Assembly (NCBI RefSeq): GCF_014639155.1
Contig: NZ_BMFT01000005.1
Location: 1 to 64,000, forward strand
Direction of reading: 5' to 3'
DNA from: Paenibacillus segetis
Lineage (GTDB): Bacteria; Bacillota; Bacilli; Paenibacillales; Paenibacillaceae
DNA length: 64,000 bases
A program made the translations under genes and the position numbers. Below are positions 8,109 through 16,589 of the stretch, in pieces (position 1 is the first letter of the stretch; each line of letters starts with the position of its first letter). Below the pieces are notes generated by a model, which searched no databases, had not been told where the DNA came from, and saw nothing but the letters and a program-made list of their open reading frames with translations.

Positions 8109-9215
8109 ATGACGGAACAGGTCAAACATTATTTTGCACGGGGAAATACTGCGGATGGGTTGCATAGTTTGGTGAAGTCAGTATATCAGGGTCTGAACAC
8201 GATATATGTTGTGCAGGGATATCCTGGAGGAACGGCAGCGCTGATTGGAGGAATCGCTTCGGCGTGGACTGCGCGTGGTTGGAATCTAGAGCTTATTCAC
8301 CAGCCCTTGGAAAGTGATCTACTGGAGGGAATCATTCTAGAGGATGCAAGGATCGGACTGGTAGACAGCGATGCCTGGTCAGACGATTTTATTCTTGAGG
8401 GAACGGAAATCCGTTATTTCGATATTCGCGGAACGTTTGATGCGCAAAAAATTGCAGAGAACTCCGAGACTATCGCGATACTAGAAAGTGAGATAAGTAA
8501 CCTCCATGTCAAAGCCTATGAGACATTTCTGAGAACACTGCGCATTCATGATGAGTGGGAGAAATTCTACATCGATAATTTGGACCGCGGAGTTATGGAT
8601 CAGCTCGCACAGGAGTGGGGAGATGAGTATTTAATCCCCCAATTGGAAGGGAAAGTGAGTGTAGCAACCCACCGTTTCCTAGGAGCGGCAACCTCTCGTG
8701 GTGCAGTTGATTTTGTACCCAACCTGACGGATAAATTACAGACACGTATTTTTGTTAAAGGTCGGCCTGGCTCGGGCAAATCAACATTATTTAAAAAGAT
8801 CGCTAATTCTGCCTTGGATAGAGGCATCGATACGGAGATTTACCACTGCGGATTCGATCCACACAGTCTAGATATGTTGATTTTCCCTGAGCTAAGCTTA
8901 GCCATCTTCGACAGCACAGCTCCGCATGAGCACTATCCGGTGCGGGAAGGCGATAGTATTCTTGATGTATATGAACTTGCCATAACGGAAGGCACTGATG
9001 AGAAATATGCGCTCGAGGTTGCGGATGTAAAGGCACGATACACATCGTCCATGAAGGAATCGACTGCTTATTTGACTCAGGCTAAGCAGACTCGCGATCA
9101 GCTTCGGGATATTTACTTAGGAGCTGTAGATGCTGAAGCATTGTTCAAGTGTACGGAGTCATTACTTAACGAGATAGATGGCTTGGTTTCAGGAATAGCA
9201 ACTACGGCTCATTAA
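8109..9215 (+). CDS. PRK06851-like P-loop NTPase with one degenerate P-loop
   Basis: A 368-residue cytosolic protein resembling the uncharacterised PRK06851 ATPase family as I remember it. It appears to hold two P-loop modules. The C-terminal one has an intact Walker A GRPGSGKST (218-226, Lys224). The N-terminal one has GYPGGTAAL (37-45), in the right context but without the Lys-Ser/Thr, so it should not bind nucleotide normally. The ATG at 8109 lies 10 bases after GGGAG; the TTG at 8100 is too close to that site. The gene is monocistronic, with about 150 bases without a gene upstream and a strong terminator downstream. Role unknown. Confidence 0.65.
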   Translation: MTEQVKHYFARGNTADGLHSLVKSVYQGLNTIYVVQGYPGGTAALIGGIASAWTARGWNLELIHQPLESDLLEGIILEDARIGLVDSDAWSDDFILEGTEIRYFDIRGTFDAQKIAENSETIAILESEISNLHVKAYETFLRTLRIHDEWEKFYIDNLDRGVMDQLAQEWGDEYLIPQLEGKVSVATHRFLGAATSRGAVDFVPNLTDKLQTRIFVKGRPGSGKSTLFKKIANSALDRGIDTEIYHCGFDPHSLDMLIFPELSLAIFDSTAPHEHYPVREGDSILDVYELAITEGTDEKYALEVADVKARYTSSMKESTAYLTQAKQTRDQLRDIYLGAVDAEALFKCTESLLNEIDGLVSGIATTAH

Positions 9216-9222
9216 TTCATTT

Positions 9223-9257
9223 AAGGCGTCCTTCTTTATAGGAAGGGCGCCTTTGAT
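9223..9257 (+). terminator. intrinsic terminator after the P-loop gene
   Basis: AAGGCGTCCTTC pairs with GAAGGGCGCCTT around a short loop, followed by a T-rich run. Confidence 0.8.
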
Positions 9258-9368
9258 TTCTATAGGTTGTGCTTGATTTGCTATAAACATCCCGATCTTT
9301 TTGCTATGATGAATAGATGAGAGACTGATATTTTGGCTTAGCATACTTTTATAGAAGGCGGTGCCTGA

Positions 9369-10337
9369 ATGGAACTGAGGGAAGCAGCGGATGTGGTTTT
9401 ACGAATCCGTGAGAATATTGGTAAAGTGATCGTCGGTAAACAAGAGGTTATCGATTTATTATTGGCTGCTTTATTCGGTAATGGACATGTTCTACTTGAG
9501 GACGTGCCTGGTACAGGGAAGACGATGCTAGCGAAATCGCTTGCTCGCTCGATTGATGGCGAATTCAAGCGGATTCAATTTACACCTGATTTACTTCCTT
9601 CGGATCTAAGCGGAATTCATTACTTCAATCAGAAGACAGGCGAGTTTCAATTTCGACCGGGTCCCGTGTTTACTCAAGTATTGCTCGCCGATGAGATCAA
9701 TCGAGCGACGCCAAGGACGCAATCAAGTCTGCTCGAATGTATGGAGGAACGCCAGGTGACCATCGATGGTGTTACTCATGTTCTGGCTTCTCCGTTCTTT
9801 GTTATGGCAACCCAGAATCCTATTGATAGTCAGGGGACATTCCCGCTACCGGAGGCGCAATTGGATCGATTCTTGATCCGAATTTCAATGGGTTATCCCA
9901 CTTATGAAGAAGGAATGAACATTTTGCTTCGTTTCCGCGAGAGTAATCCCCTCGCCAGTCTGAGCCCGATGACATCTGGAGAAGAGGTTGCTGCAGCCCA
10001 GAAGTTTACTGCAGGGATTAACATCGGAGAAGAGCTGCTGTCCTATATTATACGGATTGTCGAAGCCACCAGACGACATCCGGAGGTTAGACTGGGGGCA
10101 AGTCCACGCGCGGCCGTTGCGCTGATGTGTGCATCTCAAGGGTATGCACTGGTGCAAGGGCGGGATTATGTGATTCCAGACGATATCAAGACGATAGCTG
10201 AACCCGTGCTTGCCCATCGGTTACTGCTCCGTCATAGCATAAGAACTGAGGACAAACAAAGCAAAGATATTGTTCGGCAAGTTCTGAATGAAATTGAAGT
10301 ACCGGCAGAGCCTCTTTCGATTATAAAGGGCAAGTAG
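9369..10337 (+). CDS. MoxR-family AAA+ ATPase
   Basis: A 322-residue MoxR/RavA-type ATPase. Walker A is DVPGTGKT (45-52), Walker B is VLLADEINRA, and sensor 1 lies around VMATQNP; a C-terminal lid helical domain follows. MoxR proteins act as chaperone-like ATPases that help mature or activate partner proteins, often with VWA or DUF58 proteins. The DUF58 gene starts 12 bases after the stop, so the two form an operon. The usual third partner, a DUF4129 or transglutaminase-type membrane protein, is found only about 6 kb further on at 17759, beyond a block of unrelated genes. The client is unknown. Confidence 0.9.
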   Translation: MELREAADVVLRIRENIGKVIVGKQEVIDLLLAALFGNGHVLLEDVPGTGKTMLAKSLARSIDGEFKRIQFTPDLLPSDLSGIHYFNQKTGEFQFRPGPVFTQVLLADEINRATPRTQSSLLECMEERQVTIDGVTHVLASPFFVMATQNPIDSQGTFPLPEAQLDRFLIRISMGYPTYEEGMNILLRFRESNPLASLSPMTSGEEVAAAQKFTAGINIGEELLSYIIRIVEATRRHPEVRLGASPRAAVALMCASQGYALVQGRDYVIPDDIKTIAEPVLAHRLLLRHSIRTEDKQSKDIVRQVLNEIEVPAEPLSIIKGK

Positions 10338-10349
10338 GTGGATTAAGAT

Positions 10350-11441
10350 ATGCAATTGACTTGGTTTATAATCAGCGTCGGCGGTATTTTATTAATTCTA
10401 TCCGTAGTTTATAGCTCATGGGCGCTGAAGGGTGTTAAATACTCACGATATTTCTCGAAGGAGGCAGTGTTCGAGGGTGAGAGCATCGAGATGATCGAAG
10501 TGATCACGAATGAAAAGCTGTTGCCGCTGCCCTGGTTGCGATTGGAATCAAGTATGGCAAGTGGACTGATATTTGGTTCTCAGAGCAATCTGGATATTCA
10601 TACAGGAGATATCTATCAAAATCATATCAGTTTGTTCTATCTACGACCTTATCGTCAAGTCACCAGACGACATGTAATTACATGTGCTCGTAGGGGGTTA
10701 TATCGTTTGGAATCGGTTACGATGACTACCGGTGACCCTCTAGGTTTGGGAAATAACGTTAAGCAATTTCCCCTAGGATTAGAGCTATTAGTGTATCCCA
10801 AAGTCATTCATTTGGATGAGTTGCCACTCCCGAACCACAGTTGGATTGGACAAATCCCAGTGCGCAGATGGATCGTAGAGGATCCTTTTCTTACATCAGG
10901 TGTTACAGAATATCGTCCCGGTGATCGCTTAGGATCAATTAATTGGCAAGCAACGGCTCGTACGGGGACTATGCAGGTACATAAGAGAGATTATAGTGCA
11001 GACCACAGACTGATGATCTGTGTAAATTTAGAGGTTAGTGATTCGATGTGGAGAACCGTGACAGACCCTGAGCGCATTGAGCTCGGAATTTCTTATGCGG
11101 CTGCCATTGCTGCCTATGCTTTGCGGCATGGGATGGAGACAGGTTTTCTGTGTAATGCACGACTGATTGATGGACCAAAAATTCCTATTCGCAAGGAACC
11201 ACAAGCCGTCATAGACCAGTTAGATCATTTACTGGATGTCATGGCAAGAATCGTATTGGATCGATCTGTTTCTATGATTCGCTTGCTGGAGCAAGAGATT
11301 GAAGCGGGAATCACCAATACGGATTATTTGATTATCACTTGTCATCAAGGCGATAAGCTTCGGGCAACCGTAGAGCAATTGCAAGATAGAGGAAACGGGA
11401 TTGAATGGATGATTATTCCCGAACTGATGAATATTATATAG
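10350..11441 (+). CDS. DUF58 domain membrane protein
   Basis: A 363-residue protein with one N-terminal membrane segment (about 4-25, WFIISVGGILLILSVVYSSW), then an extended region and the DUF58 signature TEYRPGDRLGSINWQATART in the middle. This is followed by a VWA-like C-terminal domain beginning near MICVNLEVSDSMW. DUF58 proteins accompany MoxR ATPases almost invariantly; the pair is thought to work on cell-surface or periplasmic-side complexes. There is a short gap from moxR, with GGTGGATTAAG before the ATG. The gene ends in a very strong terminator, so in this genome the operon stops here. Confidence 0.88.
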   Translation: MQLTWFIISVGGILLILSVVYSSWALKGVKYSRYFSKEAVFEGESIEMIEVITNEKLLPLPWLRLESSMASGLIFGSQSNLDIHTGDIYQNHISLFYLRPYRQVTRRHVITCARRGLYRLESVTMTTGDPLGLGNNVKQFPLGLELLVYPKVIHLDELPLPNHSWIGQIPVRRWIVEDPFLTSGVTEYRPGDRLGSINWQATARTGTMQVHKRDYSADHRLMICVNLEVSDSMWRTVTDPERIELGISYAAAIAAYALRHGMETGFLCNARLIDGPKIPIRKEPQAVIDQLDHLLDVMARIVLDRSVSMIRLLEQEIEAGITNTDYLIITCHQGDKLRATVEQLQDRGNGIEWMIIPELMNII

Positions 11442-11463
11442 TGTTGTCTACAAGACAAAGATA

Positions 11464-11499
11464 GGTAGAAGGAGATGATTCTCCTTCTACCTTTTTTTA
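11464..11499 (+). terminator. strong intrinsic terminator after DUF58
   Basis: GGTAGAAGGAGA and TCTCCTTCTACC form a perfect 12-base stem with a TGAT loop, followed by seven T residues. Confidence 0.92.
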
Positions 11500-11646
11500 T
11501 CCGCAAAAGATGAGGCAAGCTAAATGAGGAATATACCCCTTCTCTCAAATCCTATTTTCATATTAAATTAAACTAACGATAGAATTTTAACTAAAATAGG
11601 ATGGTTATAGAATAACTTACTATTCTTGTCACTGGAGGGAAGGACC

Positions 11647-12921
11647 ATGATCAATGTTACGAAGCTTGGAGCGAAGGGGAATGGAGTATCAGATGATACG
11701 GCAGCTATCCAAAAGGCGTTGAATCAGGTAGCGCAGAGTGGTGAGACTCTGTATTTTCCAAAAGGTGTGTATATGGTCAATCCGACAAAGACGTTAATAG
11801 TTAGTAGTAATACAACTATTACTGGCGATGGTGCAAGTTCCATTATTAGAGCGGCAAACACTGGATTCGGCTGGGAAATGGTAAGAGTATCCGGTAAAAA
11901 TATTAGTATTAGTGGTGTTTCATTAGACGGAAACAATCGGGTGAATCGTGTATTGGCCATTGGCGGTGGCAGTTCACAGGTTACAGTTAAAGAAGCTTTT
12001 GTTGCAAACGCTACTCATAGCACGGATCGCAATAGCCCGTATTACGTAGGAGTTGTATGTGGTATCATCGTCTACGGAAATTCGAATACTATCACTATTT
12101 CCAACACCGAAGTATCGAATGTTATCTCCCGTAATTTGACGGCCGGCAGCCTAATAGCCAGAGGGATCTATTTGACCATAACCTGGGGGAGTACGGAAAA
12201 GGCTGCCAAAAAGGTTACGATCATGAATTGTTATATTCATCATATTGGTCCTGCTGATGATGGTGACGGCATCCACTATGAGGACCCTGGACTAGACAAC
12301 AATAAGGGCGAGAATGTTGGAAGCATCATCACAGGTAATCGATTTAGTTACTGCGCGAAGCGAGCGATCAAAGTATATGCACAAGGGGTCGACATTATAG
12401 GTAATTCCATTGAAAATCCTTACTTGAACAACAATTACTATATGGGGACGAACAAAGGTAGTCTAGCCCCCGATATGTATTCAGCTATCAGTATCTATGG
12501 TAGCAATAATACCGTGGTGAGTAATAAAATTTTTGGTGTAGGTAGTTTTTATGGGGCTATCGAAATTAGTGCCGCAGTTCAGGTCAACAATATTGTTATA
12601 CAGAGCAATAATATTGCTATGGGTGTTAAGAGTAACCTCATAGGAATGACAGCAATCCGAATGGGGAGTATCAGCAACTTCAAAGTGATCTCTAATACAA
12701 TTATGTATGGAGATAAAGGAATTTGGACTTGGCAAAATGCGGATCAAGGGCAAATTAAGGATAATATGATTACTTTGAACAGAGGCGTGGGTATTGATCT
12801 GACCACATATATTCAGGGATATTATCAGAAGAATATTATCGTTTCTGGAAATAATATCACAGGTACCACTTACAAAATTATGACCTCCAAAACTACTAAC
12901 ATTAATGTCATTCTTAATTAA
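11647..12921 (+). CDS. right-handed beta-helix (pectate-lyase-like) protein, no signal peptide
   Basis: A 424-residue protein. It starts with the Pectate_lyase_3/GH28-like entry motif INVTKLGAKGNGVSDDTAAI and continues as an Asn/Ser/Thr-rich repetitive pattern of a parallel beta-helix. The ATG at 11647 is supported by GGAGGG at 11634-11639. No signal peptide or membrane segment is seen, which is unusual for such enzymes. The segment DDGDGIHYED and the following CAKRAIKVYAQGV block are closely mirrored in the minus-strand gene at 15087-16406, so the two are paralogues. Neighbours are surface-polysaccharide genes. It might be a polysaccharide lyase, hydrolase or epimerase; the activity is not decidable from the sequence. 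Confidence 0.75.
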   Translation: MINVTKLGAKGNGVSDDTAAIQKALNQVAQSGETLYFPKGVYMVNPTKTLIVSSNTTITGDGASSIIRAANTGFGWEMVRVSGKNISISGVSLDGNNRVNRVLAIGGGSSQVTVKEAFVANATHSTDRNSPYYVGVVCGIIVYGNSNTITISNTEVSNVISRNLTAGSLIARGIYLTITWGSTEKAAKKVTIMNCYIHHIGPADDGDGIHYEDPGLDNNKGENVGSIITGNRFSYCAKRAIKVYAQGVDIIGNSIENPYLNNNYYMGTNKGSLAPDMYSAISIYGSNNTVVSNKIFGVGSFYGAIEISAAVQVNNIVIQSNNIAMGVKSNLIGMTAIRMGSISNFKVISNTIMYGDKGIWTWQNADQGQIKDNMITLNRGVGIDLTTYIQGYYQKNIIVSGNNITGTTYKIMTSKTTNINVILN

Positions 12922-12956
12922 GAACAAGTAGGTTGAAGAAATATATTTTTAACAAC

Positions 12957-12998
12957 AAGACTTTATCCCGGCTAAATTTACGGGGTAAAGTCTTTTTA
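12957..12998 (+). terminator. intrinsic terminator after beta-helix gene 1
   Basis: AGACTTTATCCCG pairs with CGGGGTAAAGTCT, followed by TTTTTAT. The following 120 bases to the acetyltransferase hold only its AGGAGG ribosome binding site. Confidence 0.85.
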
Positions 12999-13119
12999 TG
13001 ATTGATTACTAAAACAACTGACAACCGAATATAACAAGTTATAACAGATATTCAAATAGAAGATCGGACTCTGGATATCGAGACAGTACTAACTTTAGTG
13101 GCGAGGAGGCCGTGTAACT

Positions 13120-13698
13120 ATGAATGTATATATTCATTCATCCGCCATTGTTGATCATGGAGCTCAGGTTGGTGAAGGTACTAAAATATGGCATTTTACA
13201 CATGTTTCATCATCAGCGATTATCGGAAACGAATGTAGTCTAGGACAAAATGTGTACATTGGCAATCATGTATCCATCGGAAATGGAGTCAAAATTCAGA
13301 ATAATGTATCCGTGTATGAAGGAGTTATTTTGCATGACGACGTTTTTTGCGGTTCTAGCATGGTTTTTACCAATGATTCTAATCCTCGTTCAGCCTTCCA
13401 GCGCGATAAGAGCATCAATTATCAGAAAACAGTCGTCGGACGTGGAGTTTCTATTGGGGCAAATGCTACGATTGTTTGCGGAGTGACGATTGGAGAATGG
13501 GCTTTTGTAGCGCCAGGTACGGTAATTAAACGTGACATTCCCCCATATTCATTGTATGCAGGGGCACCAGCTAGACAGGTGGGATGGATTTGTAAGTGTG
13601 GGGTAAACTTGGCTTTTCGTGGGGGGCATGCGAAATGTAAGGAGTGCGACCGCGAATACCAGTTGGATCAAGATAGGGTGACAATAACGAAACATTAG
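13120..13698 (+). CDS. hexapeptide-repeat acetyltransferase, WbpD/WlbB-like
   Basis: A 192-residue left-handed beta-helix acyltransferase, with repeated [IV]G-type hexapeptides from about residue 10 to 150. It closes with SLYAGAPARQVGW and a small C-terminal zinc-ribbon-like part with CKCG and CKEC. This layout matches UDP-2-acetamido-3-amino-glucuronate N-acetyltransferases (WbpD/WlbB), which acetylate an amino sugar for polysaccharide assembly. The upstream enzymes of that route (WbpA, B, E) are not in the window, so the exact substrate is uncertain. GAGGAGG precedes the ATG by 10 bases. The sugar transferase gene starts 10 bases after the stop, so the two are one operon. Confidence 0.82.
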   Translation: MNVYIHSSAIVDHGAQVGEGTKIWHFTHVSSSAIIGNECSLGQNVYIGNHVSIGNGVKIQNNVSVYEGVILHDDVFCGSSMVFTNDSNPRSAFQRDKSINYQKTVVGRGVSIGANATIVCGVTIGEWAFVAPGTVIKRDIPPYSLYAGAPARQVGWICKCGVNLAFRGGHAKCKECDREYQLDQDRVTITKH

Positions 13699-13708
13699 AG
13701 GTGAAATC

Positions 13709-15151
13709 ATGATTAAGCTGTTTCGTAAAAGTGGGATGAAGGTTATTTTATTAACTTTGGATTGTTTATTAATCTATGTAAGTTATGTTTTGGCATATGA
13801 ATTGAGATATTCCCTCAGTGTCCCTTTTATGAAATGGGATTCTTTCTTTGTTTACGCTCCATGGCTTGGTCTTTTTACGATACTGACATATTACTGCTTC
13901 AATTTGTATGATTTTGCAGGTCGTAGGAAGCCTTCGCAATTTCTGTTTAATTTGATTATTGCACAACTGTTTGTTGCAACTGGACTCATTGTACTAAATT
14001 ACTGGATGAAGTCGTTCATCTTACCACGAAGAATCCTCTTGATTGCTATCATAAGCCAGCTTTTCTTGTCATTTAGCTTACGCCTTGTCTTGTTCTATAT
14101 ACAGAGTAAAGTTTGTAGTACTAAAAAAGCACTAGTTATCCTTAATGATCGCAATGCCGATGCCGATATCTTGCAACGGATTTTCTATAAAGGGACTCCT
14201 TGGTTTCGAATTGGGAAGATAGTTACACTGTGGAATGAACCAGGCAACCTGCCACCGGCAAATATGTGGGAAGATCGTGATCTGAAGGTGCTTTTATTGG
14301 GACAAGGAATTTCGCCTTGGGTGAAATCGGAGTTGATTCGATTGGCAGGTGCTAGAAATATGGAAGTTGTGCTTATACCAGAATTCTACGAATTGTATTT
14401 AAGAGACGCCGAGCCGCAACAAATTGACGATTTGCTGGTCTATTCCATCATGCCGCCACAGCTTAATTTACTGGAACGGTGTCTTAAACGGTTGTCAGAC
14501 TTAGTGATGGCTTCGCTCCTGTTAGTGATAACTTCACCTATAATGATCTTTATGTTTATAGTTATTCCAATGACTTCAAAGGGTAAATCGCTTTATGTGC
14601 AGGAACGGGTAGGTCTACATGAGAAGCCTTTTCATTTATTTAAATTTCGGAGTATGGTTGATAATGCTGAAGCAGGTACAGGACCTGTATTGGCAGGTGA
14701 GCAGGATGCCCGGATAACAAGGTTGGGACAATTTATCCGAGCGACCCGGATTGATGAACTACCACAATTGTTCAATGTCTTATTAGGAGATATGAGTATG
14801 GTAGGTCCAAGACCTGAGCGGGGATATTTCGTAGAACAGTTTAAAGAAGAGCTCCCTCATTACACCTATCGCCTGATGGTCAAACCAGGCTTAACGGGTT
14901 ATGCCCAAGTGATGGCCAACTACTCAACAATCCCTTGCGATAAACTTCGTTACGATCTCATGTATATTAAGCGGTATTCATTTCTACTGGACCTGAAGAT
15001 ATTGTTTCAAACAATCCGCGTTGTCCTGCAACGCGAGCAATCCAAGGGGATCAACAGAGATTCGGGTTCAGTTGTTGCTCTTCAGTTTAACGAATCTTTG
15101 GGTGGGATTCGGATTCCCTCGGAAGGCGGATACCAACTCCCACATCACTAA
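13709..15151 (+). CDS. undecaprenyl-phosphate sugar phosphotransferase (exopolysaccharide initiation)
   Basis: A 480-residue polyprenyl glycosylphosphotransferase of the WbaP/WcaJ type, which transfers a sugar-1-phosphate to undecaprenyl phosphate to start exopolysaccharide or glycan assembly. Several N-terminal membrane helices (about 10-130) precede a CoA-binding-like domain. A further membrane helix near 265-285 precedes the conserved catalytic domain with HLFKFRSM, IDELPQLFNVL, MSMVGPRPER and KPGLTGYAQV. GAGGTG precedes the ATG. Its last 65 bases overlap the 3' end of the minus-strand beta-helix gene. No glycosyltransferase, flippase or polymerase genes follow, so the rest of the pathway must lie elsewhere. 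Confidence 0.88.
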   Translation: MIKLFRKSGMKVILLTLDCLLIYVSYVLAYELRYSLSVPFMKWDSFFVYAPWLGLFTILTYYCFNLYDFAGRRKPSQFLFNLIIAQLFVATGLIVLNYWMKSFILPRRILLIAIISQLFLSFSLRLVLFYIQSKVCSTKKALVILNDRNADADILQRIFYKGTPWFRIGKIVTLWNEPGNLPPANMWEDRDLKVLLLGQGISPWVKSELIRLAGARNMEVVLIPEFYELYLRDAEPQQIDDLLVYSIMPPQLNLLERCLKRLSDLVMASLLLVITSPIMIFMFIVIPMTSKGKSLYVQERVGLHEKPFHLFKFRSMVDNAEAGTGPVLAGEQDARITRLGQFIRATRIDELPQLFNVLLGDMSMVGPRPERGYFVEQFKEELPHYTYRLMVKPGLTGYAQVMANYSTIPCDKLRYDLMYIKRYSFLLDLKILFQTIRVVLQREQSKGINRDSGSVVALQFNESLGGIRIPSEGGYQLPHH

Positions 15152-16406
15152 GTATATTATTTGCAACGGAGCTTTCGGGAATAGACGATATATCATTTTC
15201 ATCCTGAAAAAGAATTCCCGTATCTACATATTTGATCCGGTTTCCTGTGATGAGGAAATCAGTCACTTTACCAAGCCGGATTCCACTTGTATCAGGCACC
15301 ATTGCATTTGGATCTCCCGAGATAGAATTGTCAGTAATGACAATATGTTTTAAAGGCCCTAGGTCGGCTTCAATTGCACTGTAATAACTACCGATCCCAT
15401 TAATGGTATTCCCCGATACAGTAACATGGTCTGCATAGATGGAGATAGCTGAATACATGTCCTGTGGAAGGGGATCAGTCACCGGGAATAAGTAATGATT
15501 ATTTCCGGAATATGAGTTGATTATATGATTATTGCTAACAGTGACTCCTGGCATTGCGATTTTAATACCTCTTTTGGCTGTATATTGAAATAAGTTATGG
15601 TCAATTAGGGAATCAGAGAGACCTGAGTTCGAAGGTGATTTATCAAAAAATATCCCATCAGCATCTTCTCGTGGTGTTATATGTGAAATAGTATTTCCAA
15701 TAATCTGAATTTGTCTAGCAATAGGTTGTCCAGGTTCGCTCCAGACCATAATACCACGGGCCACAGGCTCTCTATTTACAGCAGATATGTTTGTAATATG
15801 GGATCGTTCAATGGTAATTCGTTCGGTGTGACCATATATCATAATACCTGAGACAACGGCGGAATAGAGGGGGTTCTGTGGATCGTCGGGTTGGCTCATA
15901 TTTTGGATATAGGTATTTACAATTTTTACGTCAGTGGAACCAGTATGAATGCCGACTCCTCGAATCAGGCGCTTATTACCATCGATAGTAATACTATCTA
16001 TGGTAATATTGCTGCCAGATACCATGAACGCTTCATATCCATAATGCTCTGAGGTTTGAGCATCGAAACGTAGAATAGGTTGTCCCATCCCCTGAATATG
16101 AACATTGTTGCTTAGTGGCAATGCCTCTTTAGGGTCTATGCGATATATCCCAGGAGGAATGATCACAAGACCTCCATTCCGATGACTGGCTGCTTCTTGC
16201 AGGGCTTCTAAGAAGATAGCGGTATCATCAGTTACACCATCACCTTTGGCGCCAGCATCTTTTATGTTCAGTGTTAGGGGTGAAGGGTTCCAGATTCGCG
16301 TGATGATAGTTCGACAATCCACTATGATGAGGCAGAGGACAATGCATGTCAGTAATAGTAGTAACCCGGATCGTACGCGGCTTTTCCTTGTACTTGTATT
16401 GATCAT
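15087..16406 (-). CDS. membrane-anchored right-handed beta-helix (pectate-lyase-like) protein
   Basis: A 439-residue paralogue of the plus-strand protein at 11647-12921. An N-terminal anchor (about 13-32, GLLLLLTCIVLCLIIV) precedes the same entry motif, IKDAGAKGDGVTDDTA, and a beta-helix. Both proteins share the blocks (A/D)DADGI-F/HYD, KRGIK, NNHY/NNYY and DMYSAISIY followed by IGSYYSAIE or VGSFYGAIE. ATG 16406 is preferred over the upstream TTG at 16430 because AAGGAG lies between them. It probably acts outside the membrane on a surface glycan. The 3' end runs 65 bases into the sugar transferase gene on the other strand, with no terminator between them. Confidence 0.75.
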   Translation of the reverse strand: MINTSTRKSRVRSGLLLLLTCIVLCLIIVDCRTIITRIWNPSPLTLNIKDAGAKGDGVTDDTAIFLEALQEAASHRNGGLVIIPPGIYRIDPKEALPLSNNVHIQGMGQPILRFDAQTSEHYGYEAFMVSGSNITIDSITIDGNKRLIRGVGIHTGSTDVKIVNTYIQNMSQPDDPQNPLYSAVVSGIMIYGHTERITIERSHITNISAVNREPVARGIMVWSEPGQPIARQIQIIGNTISHITPREDADGIFFDKSPSNSGLSDSLIDHNLFQYTAKRGIKIAMPGVTVSNNHIINSYSGNNHYLFPVTDPLPQDMYSAISIYADHVTVSGNTINGIGSYYSAIEADLGPLKHIVITDNSISGDPNAMVPDTSGIRLGKVTDFLITGNRIKYVDTGILFQDENDISSIPESSVANNILSDVGVGIRLPRESESHPKIR

Positions 16407-16589
16407 TAGTTTGTTAATCTCCTTGAACAATAGGATGAGTTACTTCTATTGATACTAGAACTATACAAGAAAAATTACAGATTATTGTCAATGTATTGAT
16501 TGTAATAACAGAATAAGAATAATTCACCTCCCGAGGTCATACAGTATTAAATGGAAAATGACTTAGTTAGAATGGGAGAGAAGTGCGAT

